DNA of 64,000 nucleotides from Stercorarius parasiticus (lineage: Eukaryota; Chordata; Aves; Charadriiformes; Stercorariidae). The translations under genes and the position numbers were made by a program. The stretch is from positions 280,855-344,854 of the forward strand of contig VWZL01003483.1 in the NCBI GenBank assembly GCA_013396915.1, in the 5' to 3' direction. Numbering within the stretch: the first letter of the stretch is position 1; each line of letters opens with the position of its first letter. The notes beneath the pieces are model-generated. The model searched no databases. It was not told the DNA's origin and was given only the letters and a program-made list of their open reading frames with translations. Positions 1-11,782 of this stretch are shown piece by piece.

Positions 1-11
1 GGGGGGGGGGG
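1..11. repeat. G homopolymer at the window edge
   Basis: The first 11 bases are all G. A pure G run exactly at the edge of a window may mark a contig or gap boundary, where assemblers leave low-quality homopolymer, or it may be a real short G tract cut by the window. Confidence 0.7.
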
Positions 12-360
12 AGTACAGGAGCCCAAAATACTATAAAACAGACCAACTGAAGCAGGCCCCAAAAAAAGGGCAGAAGGTTATTTGCCACAGTCAGAGGACA
101 ACAACAAACAAGTAAAATGCCTAGAAGAAATCTCAAATGCCATAAAACCTGATTTTTAACATGCAAAGTACAAGATGACTTAAATGGATCCACCACACCA
201 AAGAGAACTGCAACTTCAGTATCAGCTCTGCAAGATGGAGGGTTGCAGCATCTAAACTTCATGATGTCTGGTTTAAAACTTGATTTAAGTCAGGCTGCAT
301 TACCTTTTTCTTCCCCATTATATGCATTATCTTTTCTCTGTCTTCCCCCTCCACTTGTGT

Positions 361-381
361 TTTGTTTTTGTTTTTTTTTTT
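361..381. repeat. T-rich tract
   Basis: A run of T interrupted by two G bases, ending in eleven T. Low-complexity DNA with no element body next to it that I recognise. Confidence 0.85.
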
Positions 382-1876
382 ACCTTTGGCTTGGATTATG
401 TTTTTTATAACACTTCCTACTCCTTCCCCTATTATTTCCCTCCTTTCAAAAAAGCTATTGATGTTGCATTTCTAAGCCCAGTATAAATGAGAGAGCTCAT
501 TTCAATTCTGCCATTCATCGTTTGCAATCGGAAGAGTGCTGACATTTTGCGGTGGGTGTACATTGTTTAGATGCAGCAGTCGTCACTAAAAGGCTAATCC
601 ATTTGCCAACATTTTGCATATTAAGAATGTTATAAGTCTCTGTGATATTCCATCATCATTGTGTAGGGGACAACTCATTACGCCTTATTACTTAAGGTAC
701 CACTGGATTTACAGTACTAACAGAAGAATGATATCTCATTAGAAATATGCAAGGTAAATACCCAACTCGAGTGACAGTCACTATTCAAAGTTCAACTCCG
801 TGGCAACAGATGCAATTCTATGCACATCTCTAACAGCTCTATTACCTTTGCAAACCACTGCAGTGATTTTAAGCTAACCTATCATGAGCTACTGCTGTGC
901 TTATTTCTGTTCTCAGAACAAACGTGGTATGAAACCCGTACCAAATGGGTTTTGCTACCACAAGAGAATGGCTTGAGTAAGGTTCTGAAAACTGCATTGC
1001 AGTTAGAAACACAGAATATCCTAGAAAGGTGAACTGAAAGGCTTGTGCAGTGCCATGCTCAGAGCCTTGCGCCCAGGGCTCTGTCTCTCTATGCTGCCAC
1101 AAGAGGAACGAGACACATTTTGAAAGACATCACCAGAACTACGGCTGCAGGATATGCCTGGATCTGGAAAGCCCCTCACATTTACTGAGCATTTACAAAG
1201 CTGCTTCATAAGCAGGAGCTCTGCAAGACCAGAACATTGAGTCTCTTATCGTATCATAGCCTATGGTCAGAATAAATGGAGTGCCTTTAAGATTCAGCAT
1301 TTTTCCTGTCTTCTCCGAACTTGTACCCATTTACTATAGCTAAGATGAGGCTTCACCACACAAAATTGGAACAATGTTAAGTGCTTAAAACAGTGTGAGA
1401 AGCATTGGAGGGAAATTATGGTTCTTGTTTGGGAAGGGGAAGAAGAGAAAGACGACTCATAGTCTAGGTAGTTTAGACAGGGGAAATAATCTTCTCCAAA
1501 GCTACCACTAGAGTTTTCTCAATAATCTTTATCTCTAGCAGGAGGAGGGGGTGATTCTCTAGTCCCCCTGACAGCACAAATTCATAATGGTCCATGCATT
1601 TACACCTAGCTAAGGTAAGAGCTAGCCCCTAAAATATGTGCCTATATATCTACTATGTGTGTACGTGTAGCAATGACTATTATTCCCTCTGAAAGTGAAT
1701 GGAACTCCTCCTCTATGTCAGTTATACAGGTATAAAGATGCTGCAAATATCTCCAATTGTTAACTGCTCAGTCTATGCAGTTGGAAGAATGAAAACAAAA
1801 AAATATTCAAAAGATTGTAATACACAACATGCTAACACTCTCCCTCCTTCCCAATAGCCAAGACATCTACAGTTCT

Positions 1877-1896
1877 CACACATACACACACACACA
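1877..1896. repeat. (CA)n dinucleotide microsatellite
   Basis: About ten CA units with one interruption (a T for C near position 1883). It is short, and may be length-polymorphic. Confidence 0.9.
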
Positions 1897-2920
1897 AGTT
1901 GAATTTCCTTGCATTTTAGAGTAAGAAATTTAACAGCTCTGCTTCTCTTTGGAAATAATAATGCAAAAACTCAAACCTACTATATATTCCTAACTCTGTG
2001 GATGTTTATGTTTAAAAAGTCATTTGGTTGTCATTCTTCTGCGGTGACAGCCTGAGGTTTCAGTTGCTTTATTGAAGCTTCCTTTAGCTTATTGAAAACT
2101 TTTTTCTCTTTTCATGGTTGATAGCATAGTATGATAATCTTCCAGGAGTAATGGACTAGAGTCTCTCTGCAAGAAGAGGCTGCTGAATTAAAGAGTTCTT
2201 AGCGGGACGGTTGACATTCTTGATTAATTTGTTGTGTGCCTACTAACAATCTGAAACTTTGCTACTGTCAACACTTTATTTGGATTGACATGCCTTTTAA
2301 GATGCTGTAAAGAAGGCAAAGCACTATTCTTTCCAGATTCTAACCTGATTTAATTCAGCAGAGTACACACAGCCTAGATTTGATTTAATTCATATTTATG
2401 TTTGCTTAATTCCACCGGTTCAATATCTGTTGCATCTTGATAAGATTGATATTTACTTCCCTACTGCTCTCTTCCAACTGTGCCTTTTGATGCCCTATTT
2501 TTCTTTAATGGGCATTTTCTTTACAATAGATGAGGGCCTTTACAGGTTTTTCCAGCCACCCATATTTTGGTAGTTGTATAAATGCACTCTTAATGTGGTC
2601 AAAGGCAAGACATATCAGCGTCGGTAAATTTAATCTCTATCTTGCACTTGTATTTGATAAACACTTTGATTCAGGAGGAACTCAAAAGGAATCTGTTTAT
2701 TCACAACACTTTAATACCACCGATATGTATTTTGTGGAGAGTTCTAACACACAGGTGGACAAAGAATCCTTTATCATTACGATTCAGGATGCGAGGGTAA
2801 CTCACTCACAGGAAAAACCCTTTCTCCTTCACTGCTAGGCAAGTTCCTTGGCATTACATCCACTGGACACTGACTAGAAAAGGCTAAACGCTGTAAGCTT
2901 GTTTTCCTAAGCAGGGAACC

Positions 2921-2948
2921 TTTTTTTTTTTTTTCTTTTAAAAAAAAG
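2921..2948. repeat. T14 / A-rich junction
   Basis: Fourteen T, then CTTTT, then a run of A. The T and A arms can pair as a simple hairpin. No insertion body or target duplication was recognised at either side. Confidence 0.8.
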
Positions 2949-4524
2949 GAGCGAAGTAGGTATGGTTGCCTTCTTTGTTACATACATAAGAATGTGAGCT
3001 CCCCAAGTAAAAACGTTTTTTAATTATTCATAATAGTAGCCATATCAAGACATGAACTGGCTTCACTGGCACTCAGATGAGGGGAAAAAATTTTTACAAG
3101 ACTCGCCACCAAACAGATAAAATCCTTTCCAGAAGAACTCCTGCTCCCAGATGTTAAGGCAGACAAGAGAGTACAAATGGTACTGCATCTGTTGTCCAAC
3201 TGGTTACTAGTTATTAAAAAACATCTTGCATGCCTCTTATTGATCCGTCCACATTATACACACTGTCCAGTCTCATGAGCTGTTCAATGAGCCACCTATT
3301 ATAGATGACAAGACATTGCTAGGACAGCTGTCCTCTGCCATCACAGTAACCAAGAGAGACAGGCAAATGTGAAAAGAAAAACGAAAACAAGAAAACCTCC
3401 AGATCTCATTACTTGTGTAAGCACCAGAAATATATACTGACCAACCTTACACTTTCTCAAGTAATAAAAAGCCAAGAATCATACCTATGTTGTATAGATA
3501 CTTCATTGTGAATACATTTCCCAGTTCTCCCACTATCAAAGACTTATCAAAACTTGACTGTAAGAATATACCCTTGTTTCGTTAGAATTGATTGAAACTG
3601 CAGGGTGGGTACACCAGCCAGAGGAAAAAGCAAGTTACTAGAAGTTATCCTGCAGTACACTTCAGTTGGTTGAAGACTCTGGAAAAGTTGTATTCTTGCT
3701 ACTTCTCATTTTACCCATCTAGACAGAAACAAAACCAGTAAAGTAGATAACTGCTGTGTGGTGAAGCAGATATAGCCAGAAAAGTCTGAATACGTACATT
3801 TGAAAAGTTCTGCCCTCCAGCCAAGACACGGTAACTGATCTTGTGTTTGTTCCTACTTCACTGAAAACTCCACTGAGGAGTGATATAAGCAGAAAGATTT
3901 TGCTACAAGCCAGGAACTTGAACACTGCCCTTTGCTGCATCTCAGGCAAAGAATAGGGACCTTTTCAATTGCACTAACTCAAGTCTTTTGCTATCACTAA
4001 ATACTGATGCAGTTTGTATGTGCAGAGTCCTTTAAAAGCCTCACAATGGTAAGTACTCTAAGTGGAAAGTAATTTTACCTTTAAGAAACCCCGATCTTTC
4101 TCAACAGTCCATTCTAAACCATATTATATTTAATGACTGTCTCACAATGGGCCACTTCTCCCATTGGTAAGGTCTCTCTTTTTCACTTGCAGTGCTGCAT
4201 CATGGAATATTTTTTTTCCAGCGTGTTTTTGCAACATCTACTTTGCAGCCATTTGTACAAACAAGGGCATATTTGCCTTTTTGGTAACTCCATCAGCATT
4301 AATGGCAGTCACACACACAGAGGAGGAGAGAGTATATTCTCCCAGGGGTCTACATTCTCTTCAGGAAATGGTTGCCAGTCATGGAGTTCATAATTCATAC
4401 CAATGTTTCCAGGAAGGAATGAAATGAAGATTTTATAGCAGAAATACCAGCTTGACTCTCATTGTATGCCTGACTTCAAAATTTATCCTAGCAAAGCCTT
4501 TGCTTATCATATTTCTGTCTCTTA

Positions 4525-4560
4525 GAGGAAAGAAAGAAAAAAAAAAGGAGAAAAAAAAAA
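4525..4560. repeat. Polypurine GA/A-rich tract
   Basis: GAAA units run into an A tract, then GGAG, then ten A. The strand is purine throughout, so it is ordinary low-complexity polypurine DNA. Confidence 0.85.
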
Positions 4561-7500
4561 TCAGGCCAACCAGTATGGTAAACGGTCATGGTATTTCTTA
4601 AATTTCCTACTCAAAAAAGGGGATCTTTTTTAAACGGCAGTGCAATCCAGCCGTTGGAGCAGAGGGACCACGATTCCTGGGCTCCATTCCCACCACAGTC
4701 ACCGATTCATTTCATGACTAATTGAGTGGACTGTTGCATGAACATTGTATTCATTTCTCAATTTAAGGGTGAACAAGAACATCAAGTTCTTTTCCTCAGT
4801 TACTGCGCTCATTCAGCTGTCCTACTTCTCTAGGAGGTGTAGGGGAAACACGGTAGGTTTATTTTTGGCTGGTCAAACAGGTAATTCTAAGTAATTTCAA
4901 GTTTGTAAATTGTACAGAGACTATAAAAAGTCTCATATTTAGAGTAATTTCAAACAGAAAATGCTTCATGTGGTCCTTCCTTGGAACCAGCCCATTCCAC
5001 GTAGCGGAGTCTGGATGCAAACGTTCAGTATCCAAGCTCCATTGCTGACCTGAGTGACAGGACTTCAGCTGTCTAATGATTTTTTTTTCTTTCAATTTTT
5101 TAATCGGGGGACAACACCTTATATTGGGACGGATAGGAAAAGCTCTAGAGACAAGCCTACCCAGAACCACAAGCTGGTTATACTCACCTCTTGGTTACAT
5201 TCAGGTCACTTCTTCAATTCCTCTAGAGTAGGCACCTGAACTAGGTCTCCCACCTGAGAAAGGGGTGTCCTGATGACTAGGTGTTGGGGAAGGAGCGGGG
5301 GAAGAACACACACCTCTTGAGAAAGAGAGAGCAAAAAAACCCCATACACAAACCACCTTGAAATATTTCCATATGGCCTGGTGAGAAAGGGGGAGAGAAG
5401 AGAAAAAGAAAAGCACATCGCTTCCTTCCTACTTCTAGGCTGTAGAGGGTGTTTTTGTGTACAGAGTAGTAGCTTTCTAACCCAGGTAGGTTTCTCTGTG
5501 TCAACGAGTTTGTTCGTGTCAGGTTGATTTTCTGTGGGTATTTTATGCTGCTGCATGAAAAGTAGCTATTTCCATGAACACTCCTGCCTATGAACACACA
5601 CAGGCATTCACAACCTTTCCAATGGTTTAAGTCACACAAGCCACATCTTAGTGGTGCCTCATCCCTTCACCACCTATCCATTCCCATTTACACCGCCCCA
5701 GTATAAAGCTTGTGTTGAAAACATAAGCGTATTTCACAGATAGGTTTGCAGCAGTTTTTATAGTGTGGCCAAAGGAAATAGGCAAGCCAGGACCCCATGG
5801 CTTTGTAGCATTCCACGTAGCACCGCTTGAGTGTTATTGCTACAGTATATACATTTATGCCACAGAAAAAATACAAATGAGTTTAAGAGCTCCAAAACAC
5901 TTCAGTTTCTGGTACACAACACCTGAAAGCACTGGAAACAATGACCTCTTTTTATTGATTCCTATTAGAAATGAACTTAAAACTATTACTTTACACATCT
6001 GACTCACCAGTTCTGAGAGAAAGAATATAAAGAGACCCAAACATTTTTTCTGGTCTTCTGACAACTCAGAAATATTGCAGTAAAGGGTTTATGCAAAGGG
6101 CAGGGAGGATAAAAAACAAGAGCCACTTTAAGCATCCAGCCCTCTATGAGTCACAGTCCGTGTCACAGCATCCTTGTGAAACTTCACTGACCAAAGGTTT
6201 CTGAACATCCCAAGTTCTCCAGTATCTTCAATAATATCATTTAATACATGTCATGCTTCCAATCTAAGCTGTGCTGCATTATAGAGCAATATAATATATT
6301 ACAGCTATATACTATCCAGTTGAATGCAAGTCTGCAGTTGAAATAGCTTTGTCTGCTGCAGTGCTGTATTATCACACATGACTATACCAGGCAACATTGA
6401 TTTTTAAGCAATGGCATTGATTACAACTCTTATTTTAAAAATGCTGGCAGGATACAGCCCTTAGATAAGTACTTCAAGACCAAATTTGAATTGCATTTCC
6501 CAGAAGCTCTCCTTTCTTTACAGAGACTATATAATAGAATTACGAGTAATGCTACTGACTTCAACACGTATTGAGGATTTACACCAGTATGGTTTCAGTA
6601 ATATGAGCTTTTAGCACTTCACACTTACACAACTATAATATGCTTTAGAGGTTTTTTTAAATGCAAAACCTTCCCTCCCCCCCACCCCACTAGCTAAGAA
6701 AGATGCTTGTTTTCCTGAGAAATGAATTTATTAAATTGAATTTGACCTTTTAGAGCATACTTAGGTAGGGATTTCTGCTCCCTGGAAACACAGATTCTTC
6801 ACGTACTGCTCTGAGTCATGCAAGAGTGTACAGGCAAGTATAGCAAACCACTCGTGGAAGAACACTTCACATTACATAAATTTTACATGGAGAGGAAGGT
6901 TGGGGAGGAAAAAAAAATATCAAGCTCAAACCCAAAGCATATCCTTGCACCTACATTTCAAATGACATATTTGAGGGTATAAAATCATTACAGAGTTTTC
7001 ATGCTCCCAAGCAGTCTTCCAGATTTATCACCACCATATCATTACTTGACCAGTTTCCCCGGGGTGCTGCTTACTCCATTCCAAAAATAATTTTTAAATA
7101 CCTCTCCAAGATTTCTGTGCGGATTGTGCTTTTGTTCTCATATCCTCAATGGCTCCCAAGCTGGTAAAAATCTCCTACTTATCTTACTGCTTTGCCAGCT
7201 TAATCCCAATTTGCTAAATGGGTGTCTTGCAATAACGCACAAGGACCATTCTTTTTCACTTCTGGCTTCTTCTTGCCAGGAAGGCCATTGAGTGCATCAG
7301 GGGTTTCACCTCTGCTGGTCTATCTGCGGATCCACAAAACCTGTTACCCAAGTAGCTAAACACCCTTTTCCTCACACAGTATCCCCCCAAGAATAGTCAG
7401 GCTTCACCCTGCTAACCACAAACTCCTTGTTCTACTCTCAGGACTTATAAACACGAGGAATATAAAAACCTGAAGTACGCAGTGACCCTTATGTCATGTG

Positions 7501-10500
7501 TTACAATAAAGCAAGCTTCCGTTTCTGAGGCTTGTTTGGAGCATTACCTCTAAATTGTTATTAGTCACTTATGCTTTTGATGGACTTACCATTATGGATA
7601 AATTATATTTTTACTTTCCTCGGTGTTTTGTTCAGAGCTTTGACTCTACCACCTGACTCAGGCTTATTAAGAAAGACAGCTTTCTCTTTCAAGGGTCAGA
7701 TTTACAGTCAGTCTCCTAAGAAATACAGTAGAAACACTAATTGAAGACGCACCCATTATTCAACCACTCCACATAGTTCCTATAATTTACCAAGTAAAAT
7801 GCATTTAGGAGAGAGAGGTGACATGGAAACATTTGCCACCCTTAAGCCCTATTGTTTACTCCAGGCCTCTCTTTCCAACCTGCATTCGTGGATTTCCCCT
7901 TAATTAAGGGAAAACCAGTCCTAAGAAATGAATAAAAGCCATAGCTGCTTCACCACCTTCAGCTATGTAAAATGAATTAACACGGTTTACAGGGAGGAGC
8001 ACAAGAGGACCAGCAGCAAGCGCCATAGTCCTCCTGAACCCTGAAAAGCTTCTACATTTGATTCAGGAACAGACCACCAGAGTGACTTGCCCTTCCCTCA
8101 GCATGGGGCAAAACCAAAATTTCCATATAATAAGAGAAGAAAGTCAGAGTGGCTGAGGATCACCACAGTGAAATTGTCAATTCTGCACAGGTCCCTCATT
8201 TCACTGCCATTGTTGTTCAGAGCCTTTCTCTACCCAGAGGAACGCAATTGCTCTCAGCACTATTACACCATGGAGTACTGCTGGACAGTTTTGCCTCAGC
8301 CACTCAATCTTCTCCCACTGCTCTGTTGCCACCTGCTCGGATTTCCTTTGAAAGCTCAGGAGTTCTTTTTACTGCAAACTAGCTACCGACCACCTTTGCA
8401 TTATACACATAAAAGAAGCCTCTTAATAACTACATTACAGACACCTTTTAGTGAACTTCTACCTCCCTCTAATTCCACACTGAAGAGAAATGCTATTATA
8501 GTAAGGAACAATTATAACAAAACATATCCCTGTATAACCATGCTTCTTGGTACACTGTATCAATTCATAGTTATAACCTCTCATCCATTTAAAAAAAAAA
8601 CAAACATCACAACTTTGTTTTCTTAAAACCTGACAAGCATATGTAATTATTAGATGCAGTACTTAAATTAACAGACATACATTTTTTCCCCACAAGTTTT
8701 TTTCTTTTTACCCCAGCATGCACAAGACACCCAGTTCAACGAGTTTTCAGCAATGCCTGATATATGGTGGTAATGAAGACTTTTTCTCTTCCCTGTTCAA
8801 AGTGAAAGTAGATACAGATACATGGATTTTGTATAGTAACCTAGGATGGGTAACTTCTCATTATAATCTGGGCTCAGTATTGTTTTCAGCAGCAGCATTT
8901 CTGGCCCCAGAAGCTGAAGCCCTCCACCAGTGACATCAGTCCTTTTATTTTTGCCCACCCACCCACATCGTTGCCTGACTACAAAACCACATAAGCAGAA
9001 ATAAAATCTATCAGGTCCTTCAAAGTCACAGATCATCACCCAATCATGCACTCAATATTATATTTATATAGATCATTACTACTAAAAAAATCACAAGATC
9101 AGATGTTTCCATTATGTGGATACATACCCTGGCTATGTAGGCCATCTACAGGCCCAACTGCCACTAGATAGAGAACAACCCTAGAAATTTGCCTCATGGT
9201 GTTAAAGAGATGGAAAGCAGAAGCCACCCCGCTGCCTATGGAGGTTAATCTGTGTTTGTGGTTCCTGCATGACACCTGCTACCCAGGTACACAGACACAA
9301 GTCCTCAGCTTCTCTCAATTTCAGTGCAGTATCCTGTCTGTTCAATTCCATCAGTGATTGCCACCGTATTTTATTGTACTTTGGCCAATACGGTCCGAGA
9401 GGATGCATTTTAAACACACAGTGAATGACTTCTTCTATTTAGACTTCTAAATGCTGGAGCGGAAGTTCTTACTATCTGCAGTTAGGAGTGAATCATGTGA
9501 TTTTCTGTGCACAGGATGAAAACACCCTTCTATTGATGAAGGTGGCAACACACCAGCTCAAACGATTTTCCATTAGCACACAATCGAACTTTATATTGTT
9601 TATAGAGGGGAAACAGATTCAGGATACTGTCTGAGTCTAAAAGGGGCTCTTGATCACTGGTGAGGAAACAAAACCAAGAGGCAACCAAATTTCTCATCTG
9701 TTGGTTTCTGTAACCTTGAGCTCATCTTGTTGCAATGTAGTGGAATAAATCTGTTCTGTGCATTTATGGATTTCATGTCAAGGCTGAACAAGAAAAAAAC
9801 CAACATTTAAATAACTATAGTTGTACTAAGCTGATTCACTATACAGTTTTACTAAACTAATTAAAGATGGAATAATACAATGAACAAAATTGAGTGAACA
9901 GTTACAATTAAATCAACAGGTTCAAAGGATCAGATCACTAAATTAATACAGCAACAGATAGCTTATTCTTCTTGTGAGCAGATTTGGTTTTCTAGCTCAC
10001 AGGAAAAAGAATGAATTGCTTTGTATTAATGCTATACAGAGAGGATTTAAAGGAAGAGGCAGCTCCCTTTCAACACAAGGCCACAGCCAGCACTAGCTCG
10101 TATGTAGTTCAAAAAACCATGCTGGTGAGGAGCATAGGCAACCACTCAGTATACTGCTTCAGATTTCAAGAGACAATAAAGTATAGGTAAGGAAACAAAG
10201 CCAAGTGGCCAGCAGCAGGTGTGACCTCAAACTGAAGCCAAGAGAAGTTTCCTAACACTGGGGTGGTATCCCCTGATTCTTGGCCAGTGAGGCTGCGCTT
10301 ACTGGACTTCACAGCAATGTCACTTCCCACTTATCCTTCATTGCTATCATATACTACTGCACAGTGTTAATTCTTCTTTTACAGTAACCGAAAGATGACC
10401 TTTAACAGTAGCTTTTCAGCTTTACTGCTTAGTCCTCAAAATCTACTAATTCACCAAAGCATTTACATTTCCTCTTAGGAATTTTTTTGAGGTGGTCTGT

Positions 10501-11216
10501 CCACACACTCACTAAGGCAACATGTGGTTCTGTACACAACAGAGCTTCACAAGACTGTTTTATAAACTTACAGTATAGCCTTATGTCAGCAGGATTATAC
10601 ATTTTGGCCTCTTTTCTCTACCTGCGTGTCCATTGTCATGGAATTTAGGTTTTGGTTGGATTTTGTTTTTATATATTAAATTCTTGAAGAAGAGGTGGGA
10701 AGCGTCTGAAACACATGCATATACTGCAATCACCCAAGTTTTTCCCACTTTTTTACAAAACTAGGCAGATAAGTAAAATATAGAGGTCTCCATTTAGAAA
10801 CAAGAGATAAAAATTTAGAGCTCACCTTTCTAATGCCTTATTTCTTGGTCTCTAGCTTACATAGTAGCCAGAAAAATCTTGGCCAGTTTGAAATGCGTGA
10901 AATTTTTCTAGGCTGACTTCTTAGCAGTAGCTCAAATTTTCACCTCTCCATTTCTTTTTCACTTTCCCACCAGTGCAAAGTTTATCAGGAGTATTCTTGC
11001 AGAAAGTGTGGCTGCCTCTAATACTTGATAATCATGTGTAAGTTAGAACAGAATCCAGCCTTCTATATCTCATTGCTCTAAAAAGACAATGGGAACATAA
11101 AAATAAATCTCTTCTTTATGATTTAATGATCACCCTGATAGACAAGGGCAACAAACTGGTTAAGTGCACACGTACTGAGTCTGTGGGCTCATCCCAGGGA
11201 TAGTTTTAAGCCCAGC

Positions 11217-11782
11217 TGTTGTGATTTAACCCCAGTTGGCAACTGGGACCATGCAGCTGCTCATTCACTTCTCCCCCTCCCCAGTGGGATGGGGAGAAAA
11301 ATTGGAAAAAATAACGAAAACTCATGGGTTGAGATAAAGACAGCTTAATAAGTAAAGCAAAAGCCACACATACGAGCAAAGCAAAACAAGGAATCATTCA
11401 CCACTTCCCATGGGCAGACAAGTGTTCAGCCATCTCCAAGGCAGCAGGGCTCCATGATGCGTAATAGGTACTTGGGAAGACAAATGCCAGCCCCTTCCTT
11501 CTTCTTCCCCCAGCTTTATATACTGAGCATGATGTCATACATTATGGAATATCCCTTTGGTCAGTTGGGGTCAGCTGTTCCACTGTGTCACATCCCAACT
11601 TTTTGTGCCCTCCTAGCCTACTCGCTGGCAGGGCAGTGGGAGGAGCAGAAAAGGCCTTGACTCCTTAGCAACAACTAAATACACTAGTGCGCTATCACAC
11701 TATTCTCACCCCAAACCCAAAACATAGCACTATACCAGCTGCCAGCAAGAAAGTCAACTTCCTCCCAGCCGAAACCATGACA
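11217..11782 (-). mobile_element. Solo LTR of an endogenous retrovirus (neoavian family)
   Basis: A 566-bp long terminal repeat with no internal retroviral sequence on either side, hence a solo LTR left by recombination between two LTRs. What is seen: it starts TGTT and ends GACA on the plus strand, so both strands begin TG and end CA. Read on the minus strand, it has a TATATAAAG box (complement of 11514-11522) about 270 bases in, then a TTATTAAG-type segment and a T-rich stretch before the 3' end, which is the U3-R-U5 order. From memory, wording such as 'gttgagataaagacagcttaataagtaaagcaaaagcc' (split here across 11330-11372) recurs in the LTR family seen in many neoavian genomes; the repeat-library name is not known to me. 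No 4-6 bp direct target duplication is visible. Two short open frames inside it, one per strand, are not genes. Confidence 0.85.
11514..11522 (-). promoter_or_regulatory. TATA box of the LTR promoter
   Basis: The minus strand reads TATATAAAG inside the LTR, upstream of a GGGGGAAGAAGAAGG purine stretch. In retroviral LTRs the U3 TATA box sets the start of R about 25-30 bases downstream, which would place initiation near 11485 on the minus strand. Whether this copy is still active cannot be told. Confidence 0.55.

Larger units (their letters stand above)
12..11200. other. Non-coding, low-repeat stretch
   Basis: I see no recognisable exon, RNA gene or transposon here. Open frames are short or lack protein character; the longest, at 8087-8626 on the plus strand, has no recognisable domain. 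Simple-sequence tracts are listed separately. Some parts, such as 480-720 and 2200-2530, are rich in TAAT/ATTA-type motifs and free of simple repeats, as conserved regulatory DNA often is, but conservation cannot be judged from one sequence. The stretch could be intronic or intergenic. Confidence 0.55.

Noticed and set aside
5206..5639. Overlapping minus-strand frames of 116 and 120 codons
   Set aside because: Two different frames are open over the same DNA, neither with a recognisable motif; this is typical of a stop-poor pyrimidine-biased stretch.
7897..7910. 14-bp perfect palindrome CCCTTAATTAAGGG
   Set aside because: Several palindromes of this length are expected by chance in 64 kb.
8087..8626. 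Longest open frame in the window, 179 codons, plus strand
   Set aside because: No recognisable domain and low-complexity hydrophobic/serine content. One frame of this length is near the chance expectation for 64 kb of AT-rich DNA on both strands.
11206..11660. Short open frames on both strands
   Set aside because: They lie within the solo LTR, which is non-coding.
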